From positions 62,001 to 126,000 of the forward strand of contig JAXJPR010000054.1 of the NCBI GenBank assembly GCA_036311565.1: a stretch of DNA of 64,000 nt, read 5' to 3'. Of this stretch, positions 25,351 to 33,585 are shown piece by piece; positions within the stretch are counted from its first letter, which is position 1, and every line of letters begins with the position of its first letter. This DNA comes from Fimousia sp036311565 (GTDB lineage: Bacteria > Bacillota > Clostridia > Lachnospirales > Lachnospiraceae). A model generated the notes under the pieces. That model was not told the origin of the DNA. It did no database searches and saw only the letters and a list, made by a program, of their open reading frames with translations. The translations under genes and the position numbers were made by a program.

Positions 25351-26782
25351 TGCTGTATTTATCCTCCATAATTAATTTTTTACGGTCAATCATTTCTTCT
25401 GTTCTTCCAATATAATGATCAACATTTTTTACATTTTCTGCTCGTTCGATTCGGTTTTCCTTACGAAATACAAATTTCGAAGAAGCACCAGCACCTATCG
25501 CAATGATATCCTGCTTTTCTTCCATAATGAGAATATTATATATACTTTCTAATCCAGGTTTTGCATATCCAATATTTTCCATATTTCCTGGAATATTTTT
25601 CTGTCGGTATAAATAATATGGTTCCAGCCCCAGACGCATGGCATAATCATCTACTAATTCTAACATCTCATTCGTTGCACCCTTTAATGCTGAACGATAT
25701 TTTTCCATTTGGATATTTAAGTTGGCTGCACGTTTAACTGCAAGGGAATGTACAGTCAGACTATCCGGTCTTAATTTTTCTATCTCTATAAGTGTTTTTT
25801 CAACGTGAGAAATATCTTCTCCAGGAAGCCCTACAATCATATCCATATTAATATTGGTATGTCCTGTTTTTCTGGCCAGTAAAAAAGCATCGATTGTCTG
25901 TTCTACAGTATGGGCGCGTCCAATCAGACGCAAGGTCTCTTCATTCATTGTCTGAGGATTGATGCTGATTCTTGTTACGCCACATTCTAGTAATACTTCC
26001 AATTTTTCCTGTGTAATACTGTCTGGTCGCCCGGCTTCTACTGTAAATTCTCTTACATAAGAAAAATCAAAACTTCCTTTTACTTTCATGATTAATCGTT
26101 TTAGTTGATCTGCTTCAACCGACGTTGGAGTCCCGCCTCCAAAGTAAACAGAAATGAGTTTCTTATTCTTACATACCTGACTAACATAATCAATTTCTCT
26201 AAAAACTGCTTCTAAATATTCTTCAACTCTATGACGATAAGACGCAATTGGAAATGATGTGAAAGAACAATAAAGACAGGTAGATGGACAAAATGGAATT
26301 CCTACATAAAGACTATACTGATCTTCATAAGAAATTCCTTGTAAGATTCTATGTTCATTTTTTGCAACTTTTGTACAAATATTTATTTTTTGTTGTGTAC
26401 AATGGAAGGTATCTCCAAAATATTGTTTAATTTCTAACTCAGGTCTTCCCTGTTCTATTTGTTCCAATGCTATTTTGGTTGGTCTTACCCCAGTCAATGT
26501 ACCCCATGGAAGTTTTTTTCCTGTATAATCACTTAAAAGCTGATAAACACATTCTTTTACTGGATTTCTTAATAAGCTATCACAAACTCTTTGAGAAAGG
26601 ACAATATTATCTTTTACTAAGGAAAAGGCTACCTGTTCATCGGTAACCCTTACATCTACATATAAATCATATTGATCAGAAGTATCGTTCACTTTTCTAA
26701 TTTTTTCTCCAAAAAAGAAAGCATAAATCAAATCGCGAATATCCGCTTCTAATCGTTCATCATTTTGAATTAATCCAATCAT
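25337..26782 (-). CDS. hemZ: Coproporphyrinogen III dehydrogenase-like radical SAM protein HemZ
   Basis: A 481-residue radical SAM enzyme of the HemZ group. An N-terminal extension (about 1-160) precedes the Fe-S motif CPSTCLYCSF (C-x3-C-x2-C, near 170) and the VYFGGGTPTS SAM-binding segment. The latter half has EFTVEAGRPDSI, MDMIVGLPGED and a C-terminal HemN-like domain. HemN-type enzymes decarboxylate coproporphyrinogen III without oxygen; the exact role of HemZ in an organism without an evident haem pathway here is uncertain. It is the third gene of the relA operon, 6 bases after the MBL gene. Confidence 0.92.
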   Translation of the reverse strand: MIGLIQNDERLEADIRDLIYAFFFGEKIRKVNDTSDQYDLYVDVRVTDEQVAFSLVKDNIVLSQRVCDSLLRNPVKECVYQLLSDYTGKKLPWGTLTGVRPTKIALEQIEQGRPELEIKQYFGDTFHCTQQKINICTKVAKNEHRILQGISYEDQYSLYVGIPFCPSTCLYCSFTSFPIASYRHRVEEYLEAVFREIDYVSQVCKNKKLISVYFGGGTPTSVEADQLKRLIMKVKGSFDFSYVREFTVEAGRPDSITQEKLEVLLECGVTRISINPQTMNEETLRLIGRAHTVEQTIDAFLLARKTGHTNINMDMIVGLPGEDISHVEKTLIEIEKLRPDSLTVHSLAVKRAANLNIQMEKYRSALKGATNEMLELVDDYAMRLGLEPYYLYRQKNIPGNMENIGYAKPGLESIYNILIMEEKQDIIAIGAGASSKFVFRKENRIERAENVKNVDHYIGRTEEMIDRKKLIMEDKYSNVVL

Positions 26783-26788
26783 AATCTT

Positions 26789-27433
26789 TTACAAATGCAC
26801 AAACATATTATAGTGCTTTTCATCTCCTACTGTTGTACTAGGTCCATGGCCTGGAAAAACAATAGTCTTATCAGGTAATGTATAAATCTTTTCCTTGATT
26901 GATTTTGATAATACTTTAAAATCACCTGTTGGAAAATCTGTTCTTCCAATACTTCCCTGAAATAATGTATCTCCAGCAATTAACCAGTCTTTTTCTTCTA
27001 TATAAAAGCACATGCCGCCACAAGTATGTCCTGGTGTGTGAAAGCATTGTACTTTTGTTCCACAAATCTTTAAAACATCTCCATCTTTTAGGAAATGATT
27101 TGGTATAAAATAGGAAGTCTGTCCTACCATAGAACACAAATTATAATTTTCGTTCTGAAATACTTCTTTTTCTTCAATATTAGCATATACTGGTAAATGT
27201 GAACCAACTTCTTTTATTAATTTATCTACCGCAAGCATGTGATCAAAATGACCATGTGTTAAAATGATTCCAGAAAAATTTAATCCTTCCTGTTGTAAAA
27301 TTCTTAAGACTGCCTCTGGTTCTGCTCCAGGATCAAATACATATCCTTCTTTGGTTTCCGTATTTCCTAATATATAACAATTTGTTTCCATTTCGCCAAG
27401 AGGCATGGTCAATATCATTAAATTATCGTTCAT
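26789..27433 (-). CDS. MBL-fold metallo-hydrolase (glyoxalase II-like)
   Basis: A 214-residue metallo-beta-lactamase-fold hydrolase. The zinc motif THGHFDHM (H-x-H-x-D-H) is near residue 59, TPGHTCGGMC provides another His, AGDTLF the bridging Asp and PGHGPST the last His. The small size and motif order fit the YcbL/glyoxalase II-like group found next to relA in many Firmicutes. The substrate is likely a thioester or another small ester but is unproven. The gene starts 8 bases after relA with AGGAGA before the ATG. Confidence 0.92.
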   Translation of the reverse strand: MNDNLMILTMPLGEMETNCYILGNTETKEGYVFDPGAEPEAVLRILQQEGLNFSGIILTHGHFDHMLAVDKLIKEVGSHLPVYANIEEKEVFQNENYNLCSMVGQTSYFIPNHFLKDGDVLKICGTKVQCFHTPGHTCGGMCFYIEEKDWLIAGDTLFQGSIGRTDFPTGDFKVLSKSIKEKIYTLPDKTIVFPGHGPSTTVGDEKHYNMFVHL

Positions 27434-27441
27434 AGTTTCTC

Positions 27442-29715
27442 CTAACCTGATGTTCTTTCAATGTCAATAACACCTTCGATTCCACGCAATTTTGCTATAA
27501 TTCTATTCAACTGTGCAACACCATGGATATCAAAAGAAATACTAATGGTGGCCTTTCCATTTTTGGATGTTTTTACATTTACAGATGACATATCAATATT
27601 CATTTCGAGGAAAATTTTAGAGACGTCAACAAACATGCCTGTACGGTTATTTGCATAAATTTTTATTTCTGTTGTGTATAATGGTCCCTTATTTTCTTCT
27701 TCTGGTGATTCCCACTCAGCGTCAATCAAACGGACTCTGTCAGATTCTGGCATAGACATCATATTGATACAATCGGTTCTGTGTATAGAAACACCTCTTC
27801 CACGAGTTACAAAACCAACAATTTCATCACCTGGTACAGGGTTGCAACATTTTGAAAAACGCACTGCTACATCGTGAATCCCTTTTACTACAATCCCACC
27901 TTTTGATTTATTACTGCGTTTTTTATCATTCTGACTAACATTGTTGATTGCTCCTGCGTCTGTTAAAATCTTAGGATGGTCTTTTTCATATTCTTCTCTT
28001 AATTTATTGACTACCTGACCTTCTTTTAAACCACCATGACCTATGGCAGCGCAAACAGAATCCCAGTCACGGAATCCGTATTTTAGCATGACCTTTTTCT
28101 GATACGCAGGTTTTACATAATCTGCCAGGAAAATATTCTTTTCTTTTGCATATTGCCGAAGCAATTCTTTTCCTCGAACAATATTTTCTTCCTTAAACTG
28201 TCGTTTAAACCATTGATTAATTTTACTTTTTGCTTGTGAACTTTTTATAATTTTTAACCAATCACGACTTGGACCTTTGGAATTTTGAGAAGTGATAACT
28301 TCCACACGATCGCCATTCTGAATTTTATAATCAAAAGTCACCTGACGTCCATTTACACGTGCCCCGACCATAGTATTACCTACTGCTGAATGGATGCTGT
28401 AAGCAAAATCAATTGGCGTAGAACCATTTGGAAGATTTTTTACGTCTCCATTTGGTGTAAAACAATAAACATTTTCAGCAAATAAGTCTAAATTTGTTTT
28501 CAGCAGGCTTAAAAATTCCTTGTTATCTTCCATATCCCGCTGCCATTCTAATATTTCACGAAGCCAGCTTAACTTTTCTTCTTCTTTATTAATACCGGAA
28601 TTGTTTTTATTTTCTTTATATTTCCAGTGGGCTGCAATTCCGTATTCAGCAGTACGATGCATTTCATAAGTCCGAATCTGAATTTCAAACGGCTGTCCAT
28701 TTGGCCCAATCAATGTAGTATGCAGAGATTGATACATATTAGGTTTTGGCATAGCAATGTAATCTTTAAAACGGCCTGGAATTGGTTTATATATTTCATG
28801 AATAATACCAAGTGCCGCATAACAGTCCTTTACAGTATCAACTTTAATACGAACTGCAAATAAATCATAAATCTGATCAATGGTCTTATTCTGATTTACC
28901 ATTTTTTTATAAATACTAAAATAATGTTTTACCCTTCCATCGATTTCTGTATGCTGAATAGAACCACTGATGTGATCCTTTACTTGTGAAACTATTTTGT
29001 TAATAAATGCTTCCCGCTCTTCCTTTTGAATAGATATCTGGTTCTCCAATTGATGGTACACATCCGGCTTTAAATATCGCAGAGAAAGATCATCTAATTC
29101 AACTTTAATTTTAGAAATTCCAAGTCGATGAGCAATTGGTGCATAAATATCCATCGTTTCTCTAGATTTTTCCTTTTGCTTCTCTGGCTTCATATATTGC
29201 AAAGTTCTCATATTATGAAGACGGTCTGCTAATTTGATTAAAATTACCCGAATATCTTTTGCCATAGCAAGAAACATCTTGCGCAGGTTTTCTGCCTGAA
29301 CTTCGACTTTATCCTTTGAATAACTCAATTGACCAAGCTTGGTAACCCCATCAACTAACAGTGCAATTTCTCCGCTAAATTCTTTCGTAATTTCTTCGGA
29401 CGTCATAATCGTATCTTCTACTACATCATGAAGAAGACCGGCTACAATCGTTTCTTTATCAAGTTCTAATTCTGCAAGAATAATTGCAACACAAATTGGA
29501 TGAATAATATAAGGCTCTCCTGATTTACGCTTTTGTCCCTTGTGTGCTTCATTGGCAATATTATAAGCTTTTTTAATCATATCAACATCAGCAGACGGAT
29601 GATAGGAATCGATTGTTTTTAACAGCTGTTGAAACAGTACATCTGGTTCTGTAAAATCAGCTGGTTTACTAATTTCTCTTTTTATTGGAGTTACAACTGT
29701 ATCATTTTCTCTCAT
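27442..29715 (-). CDS. relA: Bifunctional (p)ppGpp synthetase/hydrolase (Rel)
   Basis: A 757-residue long RSH protein controlling the stringent response. The N-terminal HD hydrolase contains LLHDVVEDT near residue 87; the synthetase domain has the RLHNMRTL and YKENKNN regions; the TGS domain reads VYCFTPNGDVKNLPNGSTPIDFAYSIHS; the zinc-finger/RIS region has FSKCCNPVPGDEIVGFVTRGRGVSIHR; and an ACT domain closes the protein. Both catalytic halves look intact. It heads the relA-MBL-hemZ-HD-hisS-ATP-grasp operon, with a near-consensus promoter upstream. Confidence 0.96.
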   Translation of the reverse strand: MRENDTVVTPIKREISKPADFTEPDVLFQQLLKTIDSYHPSADVDMIKKAYNIANEAHKGQKRKSGEPYIIHPICVAIILAELELDKETIVAGLLHDVVEDTIMTSEEITKEFSGEIALLVDGVTKLGQLSYSKDKVEVQAENLRKMFLAMAKDIRVILIKLADRLHNMRTLQYMKPEKQKEKSRETMDIYAPIAHRLGISKIKVELDDLSLRYLKPDVYHQLENQISIQKEEREAFINKIVSQVKDHISGSIQHTEIDGRVKHYFSIYKKMVNQNKTIDQIYDLFAVRIKVDTVKDCYAALGIIHEIYKPIPGRFKDYIAMPKPNMYQSLHTTLIGPNGQPFEIQIRTYEMHRTAEYGIAAHWKYKENKNNSGINKEEEKLSWLREILEWQRDMEDNKEFLSLLKTNLDLFAENVYCFTPNGDVKNLPNGSTPIDFAYSIHSAVGNTMVGARVNGRQVTFDYKIQNGDRVEVITSQNSKGPSRDWLKIIKSSQAKSKINQWFKRQFKEENIVRGKELLRQYAKEKNIFLADYVKPAYQKKVMLKYGFRDWDSVCAAIGHGGLKEGQVVNKLREEYEKDHPKILTDAGAINNVSQNDKKRSNKSKGGIVVKGIHDVAVRFSKCCNPVPGDEIVGFVTRGRGVSIHRTDCINMMSMPESDRVRLIDAEWESPEEENKGPLYTTEIKIYANNRTGMFVDVSKIFLEMNIDMSSVNVKTSKNGKATISISFDIHGVAQLNRIIAKLRGIEGVIDIERTSG

Positions 29716-29751
29716 ACATTTATCACATCTCTTTCATAAACGCTTATTAAC

Positions 29752-29780
29752 ATTATAAAGAATGACATCGAAAAATGCAA
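29752..29780 (-). promoter_or_regulatory. Promoter of the relA operon
   Basis: On the minus strand, TTGCAT (29780-29775) and a perfect TATAAT (29757-29752) are spaced by 17 bases, 37 bases before the relA ATG. Confidence 0.75.
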
Positions 29781-29822
29781 GAACAAAGCAGTTAAGACGA
29801 TTCACGATTGATAGAAAAGAAA

Positions 29823-29856
29823 CAATCGCCTAAACATTGCAACGTTTAGACGATTG
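29823..29856 (-). terminator. Intrinsic terminator of pyrBI
   Basis: CAATCG-x-CTAAAC pairs with GTTTAG-x-CGATTG across an 8-base loop; on the minus strand TTTCTTTTCTAT follows. Confidence 0.75.
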
Positions 29857-29863
29857 ATTTCAT

Positions 29864-30283
29864 TTATTTTTTTAATTTTGATTCACAATATTTGCAGCGA
29901 TAAACATGCTTTTCTTTATCAGTCAAGACAAATATCTGATCGATTTCCTGTTCAATGGATGTAATGCAGCGTGGATTTTTGCATTTTACAATATTGACTA
30001 ATGTTTCTGGTAATTCAACTTTATATTTTTTTACAATTTTTCCTTCTTCAATAATACATACGGTTACATTTGGATCCATATATCCAATCACATCTAAATT
30101 AATCTTGAACTGATCATCAATTTTAATGATATCTTTTTTACCCATCTTTTCACTTTTTACATTTTTAATGATAGCAACCGAACAATCCACTTTATCTAGC
30201 CCTAAATTCTGATAAAGTTCCATACTTTTGCCCGCAGTAATATGATCAAGAACAATTCCATTTTTAATACTATCAATCTTCAT
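29864..30283 (-). CDS. pyrI: Aspartate carbamoyltransferase regulatory subunit
   Basis: The regulatory chain of ATCase, about 139 residues. The N-terminal nucleotide-binding domain begins MKIDSIKNGIVLDHI. The C-terminal zinc domain has C-x4-C in CKNPRC and C-x2-C in CKYC, the four zinc ligands that hold the contact with PyrB. It confers feedback control by nucleotides. I start it at ATG 30283, behind GGGGGT; a GTG six bases upstream is an alternative. It overlaps the end of pyrB by 11 bases. Confidence 0.94.
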   Translation of the reverse strand: MKIDSIKNGIVLDHITAGKSMELYQNLGLDKVDCSVAIIKNVKSEKMGKKDIIKIDDQFKINLDVIGYMDPNVTVCIIEEGKIVKKYKVELPETLVNIVKCKNPRCITSIEQEIDQIFVLTDKEKHVYRCKYCESKLKK

Positions 30284-31199
30284 CTGCACTTACCCCCAAC
30301 ATTGTCATAATGAGCGCCATACGAATGTATTTTCCGTATTTTGCCTGTTTGAAATAGCAAGCCCTAGGATCATTATCTACTTTTACAGAAATCTCATTTA
30401 CTCTTGGAAGAGGATGAAGAATAGATAAATCCTCTTTTGCTGTTTTTAATTTATCCAAATCCAAAATATAACTGTCTTTTAAGCGAATATAATCTGCTTC
30501 ATTAAAGAAACGTTCTCTCTGAACACGTGTCATATATATAATGTCCAACTCTGGCATGACTTCTTCCATACGTTCTACTTCACGATAAGCAATTCCTTTT
30601 TTCTCAAATACCTCTTTTTTCAAATATTCAGGAATTTGTAGTTCTTCCGGAGAAATTAATATATAGTTAATTCCTTCATATCTGGATAAAGCTTTAATAA
30701 GAGAATGTACCGTACGGCCAAATTTTAAATCTCCGCAGAATCCAATAGTCAAATGATCTAATCGTCCTTTTTCCTGCTTAATTGTAAGTAAATCTGTTAA
30801 TGTCTGCGTTGGATGATTGTGCCCGCCATCACCAGCATTGATTATTGGAACATCCACATACTGGGAAGCTACCAAAGGAGCTCCTTCTTTCGGATGTCTC
30901 ATAGCTATAATATCTGCATAACATGCAACCGTTCTTGCCGTATCAGCCACACTTTCCCCTTTTGCTGCTGAAGAAGAATCTGCAGATGAAAATCCGAGTA
31001 CATTACCGCCCAACTCCATCATTGCAGCCTCAAAGCTTAATCTAGTTCTGGTACTTGGTTCGAAAAATAAAGTTGCTAATTTTTTATAGCGGCATACATC
31101 ACGATATTTTTTAGGATGTTTAATAATATCATCTGCCAACTCAATCAGATGATCAATTTCCTCTACACTTAAATCCATTGGATCGATCAAATGTCTCAT
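30273..31199 (-). CDS. pyrB: Aspartate carbamoyltransferase catalytic subunit
   Basis: Joins carbamoyl phosphate and aspartate in the committed step of pyrimidine synthesis. At 308 residues it has the usual length. The carbamoyl-phosphate loop STRTRLSFEAAM (about 51-62) and GHNHPTQTLTDLLT are present, as are the aspartate-loop region MTRVQRERF and the HPLPRVNEI segment. It is coupled to pyrI by overlap. The leader is only about 20 bases, so pyrimidine attenuation of the PyrR type is not visible here. Confidence 0.97.
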   Translation of the reverse strand: MRHLIDPMDLSVEEIDHLIELADDIIKHPKKYRDVCRYKKLATLFFEPSTRTRLSFEAAMMELGGNVLGFSSADSSSAAKGESVADTARTVACYADIIAMRHPKEGAPLVASQYVDVPIINAGDGGHNHPTQTLTDLLTIKQEKGRLDHLTIGFCGDLKFGRTVHSLIKALSRYEGINYILISPEELQIPEYLKKEVFEKKGIAYREVERMEEVMPELDIIYMTRVQRERFFNEADYIRLKDSYILDLDKLKTAKEDLSILHPLPRVNEISVKVDNDPRACYFKQAKYGKYIRMALIMTMLGVSADED

Positions 31200-31228
31200 A
31201 GTAACTTCCTCCTAGGTTATTTTTTTTC

Positions 31229-31258
31229 ATTATACTCTTTGCGCAGGACATCTGTCCA
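31229..31258 (-). promoter_or_regulatory. Promoter of pyrBI
   Basis: On the minus strand, TGGACA (31258-31253) and TATAAT (31234-31229) are spaced by 18 bases. An inverted repeat GGACA-N2-TGTCC (31246-31257) overlaps the -35 and may be an operator. Confidence 0.65.
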
Positions 31259-31294
31259 GTACAAAGCATTTTTTATATTAATATTAAAATCTCA

Positions 31295-32182
31295 TTATTC
31301 ATTACGAAATTTTAATACCGCAATCTCTTCTAATTTTTCAGGACGATAGGACAGTTTTGCTTTTCTAAGTCCTTCTTCACCACAGTCTTCTTCGCGGTTA
31401 ATGTACTTATAATCTTTTGCTTCATGGAGTACAAATTGCTGATTTATAATCGGATACGCTCCTTGGATATGCGAAAACGCTTTTTCAATATGAACAACAA
31501 AAGTGTCTTTATTCAATGGTTCTCCAAGAGAAAATGCAATGATTTCTCCTTCACATCGAATCAGCCCTCCAGTAAAACCTAATTCCTTCCGATACATTAT
31601 AGAATTTTTTGCAACACAAATCTCATCATATTTTTCCACATCATCCTTATTGCAGTTATTCAGTTTCCACTGCATCAGCATGACCAGACATTCCAAAGCA
31701 TTCTCGTCATTTATCGTTTCATACGTCCATTCATGATTCGCAATAAAACGATTGATATGATTTCTTTTGCTATGAAGCTTTTTCCCACTTAAACTAATCA
31801 GTTTTTCTGATAGATAAACATATTCTGCATTATCTCTATCGTATTTGACTTCGAAAACATCTCCATACATGGAAATCATTTTTTCCTCGATATCTTTTGT
31901 AACACCATACATTTCAAATTCTGTTCCGTTTATTTTACAATCTTTAATTATTTTATCAAGAACAGCTTTTTCAGCTCCTTTACCAATTGGATAAGAATAT
32001 CGAAGCTTATCTTTTCCTGCACGACAGATAATCATATCATCCATAACTGCATATTCTATATTATAAAACGGTGCCCACAAATATATCATTCCTGGAGAAT
32101 ATCCACTGTTATAAAATTCTAAACCTTCAAAATATTTTCTAAGAATTGGCAGGTCTTCTAATCCTGGCTTTTTAAAATTCAT
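31295..32182 (-). CDS. DUF2156 (MprF C-terminal-like) acyltransferase-fold protein
   Basis: A 295-residue soluble protein of the DUF2156 family, the tandem GNAT-like fold that also forms the aminoacyl-lipid synthase domain of MprF. Family features include the N-terminal YNSGYSPGMIYLWAPFYNIEYAV, a middle LHSKRNHINRFIANHEWTYE, and C-terminal FSLGEPLNKDTFVVHIEKAFSHIQGAYPIINQQF with REEDCGEEGLRKAKLSYRPE. The membrane flippase half of MprF is absent. Whether it transfers aminoacyl groups is not known. AAAGGAG precedes the ATG; it appears monocistronic. Confidence 0.87.
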   Translation of the reverse strand: MNFKKPGLEDLPILRKYFEGLEFYNSGYSPGMIYLWAPFYNIEYAVMDDMIICRAGKDKLRYSYPIGKGAEKAVLDKIIKDCKINGTEFEMYGVTKDIEEKMISMYGDVFEVKYDRDNAEYVYLSEKLISLSGKKLHSKRNHINRFIANHEWTYETINDENALECLVMLMQWKLNNCNKDDVEKYDEICVAKNSIMYRKELGFTGGLIRCEGEIIAFSLGEPLNKDTFVVHIEKAFSHIQGAYPIINQQFVLHEAKDYKYINREEDCGEEGLRKAKLSYRPEKLEEIAVLKFRNE

Positions 32183-32270
32183 GATTACATCTCCTTTTCA
32201 TCCTAACTATTATAGAAGAGAGATTTCTAATTGTAAAGACTAAAGATTTTAAATCTTTTTTCTTTTTTAC

Positions 32271-32299
32271 TTGCAATATTAAAGAATTCATTATATACT
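32271..32299 (+). promoter_or_regulatory. Promoter running directly into a terminator, upstream of the lrp-type gene
   Basis: TTGCAA (32271-32276) and TATACT (32294-32299) are separated by 17 bases. Transcription would start near 32306, at the edge of the hairpin at 32310-32346. Confidence 0.55.
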
Positions 32300-32309
32300 T
32301 AAACCACAC

Positions 32310-32347
32310 AAAGGAGTGTTTGCCACTGGGCAAATACTCCTTTTTTT
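32310..32347 (+). terminator. Strong plus-strand terminator or attenuator before the lrp-type gene
   Basis: AAAGGAGTGTTTGCC pairs with GGCAAATACTCCTTT (one G-U pair, 4-base loop) and is followed by a run of T. No plus-strand gene precedes it, so it probably attenuates the promoter just upstream or ends a short RNA of about 40 bases. Confidence 0.75.
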
Positions 32348-32413
32348 CATTTATAGAGAATTTCACATTTCTTATAAATAGAATTGAAAATAAGCGAAAT
32401 GGAAGTGAAACAT

Positions 32414-32902
32414 ATGTTAGACAAAATCGATAAAATTGATAAGAAAATTCTAGCTTTGCTTCAGGAAAATGCAAGGCATCCACTAAAGTATCTGGCTTCA
32501 AAAGTATTTTTATCTTCTCCAGCAGTTTCAAGCCGAATTGAACGTTTAGAAAAAAAAGGAGTAATTACTGGTTATCATGCATCCATCAATCCTACCGCAT
32601 TAGGTTATCATATCAAGGCATTTATTAGTCTGACACTGGCACCAAAAGAAAAAGAAACATTCTATCCATTTATTAAACAATGCCCAAATGTGATTGAATG
32701 CAATTGCGTTACTGGCCAGTATTCCATGTTGATGAAGGTTATTTTTCCAAGCACAGATGAATTAGATGTATTTATCAATAAACTTCAGGAATTTGGAACT
32801 ACAGAAACACAAATTGTTTTTTCAACCCCAATTGAATCTAGAGGAATTCAGGCCATTGATCCTGTTTTTCTAAATGAAGACATTAGCGGAGCGGCACTAT
32901 AA
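32414..32902 (+). CDS. Lrp/AsnC-family transcriptional regulator
   Basis: A 162-residue Lrp-type regulator. The N-terminal helix-turn-helix (about 1-55) reads LDKIDKKILALLQENARHPLKYLASKVFLSSPAVSSRIERLEKKGVI in pattern, and the C-terminal RAM domain (about 60-150) would bind an amino acid and drive oligomerisation. The effector and targets are unknown; no transporter or biosynthetic gene adjoins. I chose ATG 32414, spaced well from GGAAGTG; two upstream in-frame ATGs (32384, 32399) are possible. The upstream promoter-terminator arrangement suggests premature termination control. Confidence 0.9.
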   Translation: MLDKIDKIDKKILALLQENARHPLKYLASKVFLSSPAVSSRIERLEKKGVITGYHASINPTALGYHIKAFISLTLAPKEKETFYPFIKQCPNVIECNCVTGQYSMLMKVIFPSTDELDVFINKLQEFGTTETQIVFSTPIESRGIQAIDPVFLNEDISGAAL

Positions 32903-32931
32903 TTACCGCTCCGCCATATTATGTTACAAAT

Positions 32932-33585
32932 TTATAGTTCTTTAAATGTAGCAATTGTTTTTATAACACCAGGTAAAGATTCATACTGTCTTCTAATCTC
33001 TGGTGTACCAATTACAATTATACTTCTGCATCCTGCTTCATATGCATTTTTAATCCCAGAGAATGAATCTTCAAAAACGGTGATATCCTCCATGTCAATG
33101 CCCAAAATCTGTGCAGCTTTTTTAAACATTGCCACTTTATTCTTGTATGTACCATCATCAAATACAATATTCTCTGGCGAAATCCAGACATCCAATCCAA
33201 ATGATTCAATGAAAAAATCAATATTAGCTTTTATAGATGCACTGGCAATCGTAAATGGAATTTCTTTTTCTTTTAAAGCATCCATAAATTCTGGCACGCC
33301 TTCAACAAGATGAAAACCAGCTTTATCTGCTTTACAAAATTCCCGGTAGTACTGTTCTTTTAAACTGGAATAATACTGGATCTGGTCCTCTTTTGCATCT
33401 TCTCCTAACATATAGCGAAGAATCTGATCATTCGGAGTTCCATTGAATTTTTCATGCAGTTCTTCATCTGTAATATCTCTGCCTCTAATTTCTTTTGAAA
33501 TTTTATTCCATGCCAAAATATGTTTGTCATTATCGAAAAATAATGTCCCATTAAAATCAAATATCACACCTTTTAAATTACTCAT
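32932..33585 (-). CDS. HAD-superfamily hydrolase, beta-phosphoglucomutase-like
   Basis: A 217-residue HAD hydrolase with a helical cap. Motif I reads FDFNGTLFF, so the nucleophile Asp10 is followed at +2 by Asn instead of the usual Asp. Motif II is the T/S in TIASAS, motif III Lys lies in the cap-to-core region, and motif IV reads FEDSFSGIKNAYEAG. Its family acts on sugar phosphates. It overlaps the end of lacG by 8 bases and is the last gene of the lactose PTS operon, so a phosphorylated sugar is the likely substrate. The ATG at 33585 follows GAGGT. Confidence 0.87.
   Translation of the reverse strand: MSNLKGVIFDFNGTLFFDNDKHILAWNKISKEIRGRDITDEELHEKFNGTPNDQILRYMLGEDAKEDQIQYYSSLKEQYYREFCKADKAGFHLVEGVPEFMDALKEKEIPFTIASASIKANIDFFIESFGLDVWISPENIVFDDGTYKNKVAMFKKAAQILGIDMEDITVFEDSFSGIKNAYEAGCRSIIVIGTPEIRRQYESLPGVIKTIATFKEL

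Noticed and set aside
32172..32531. 119-residue minus-strand frame upstream of the DUF2156 gene
   Set aside because: It runs antisense through the promoter, terminator and start of the lrp-type gene and has no coherent domain.
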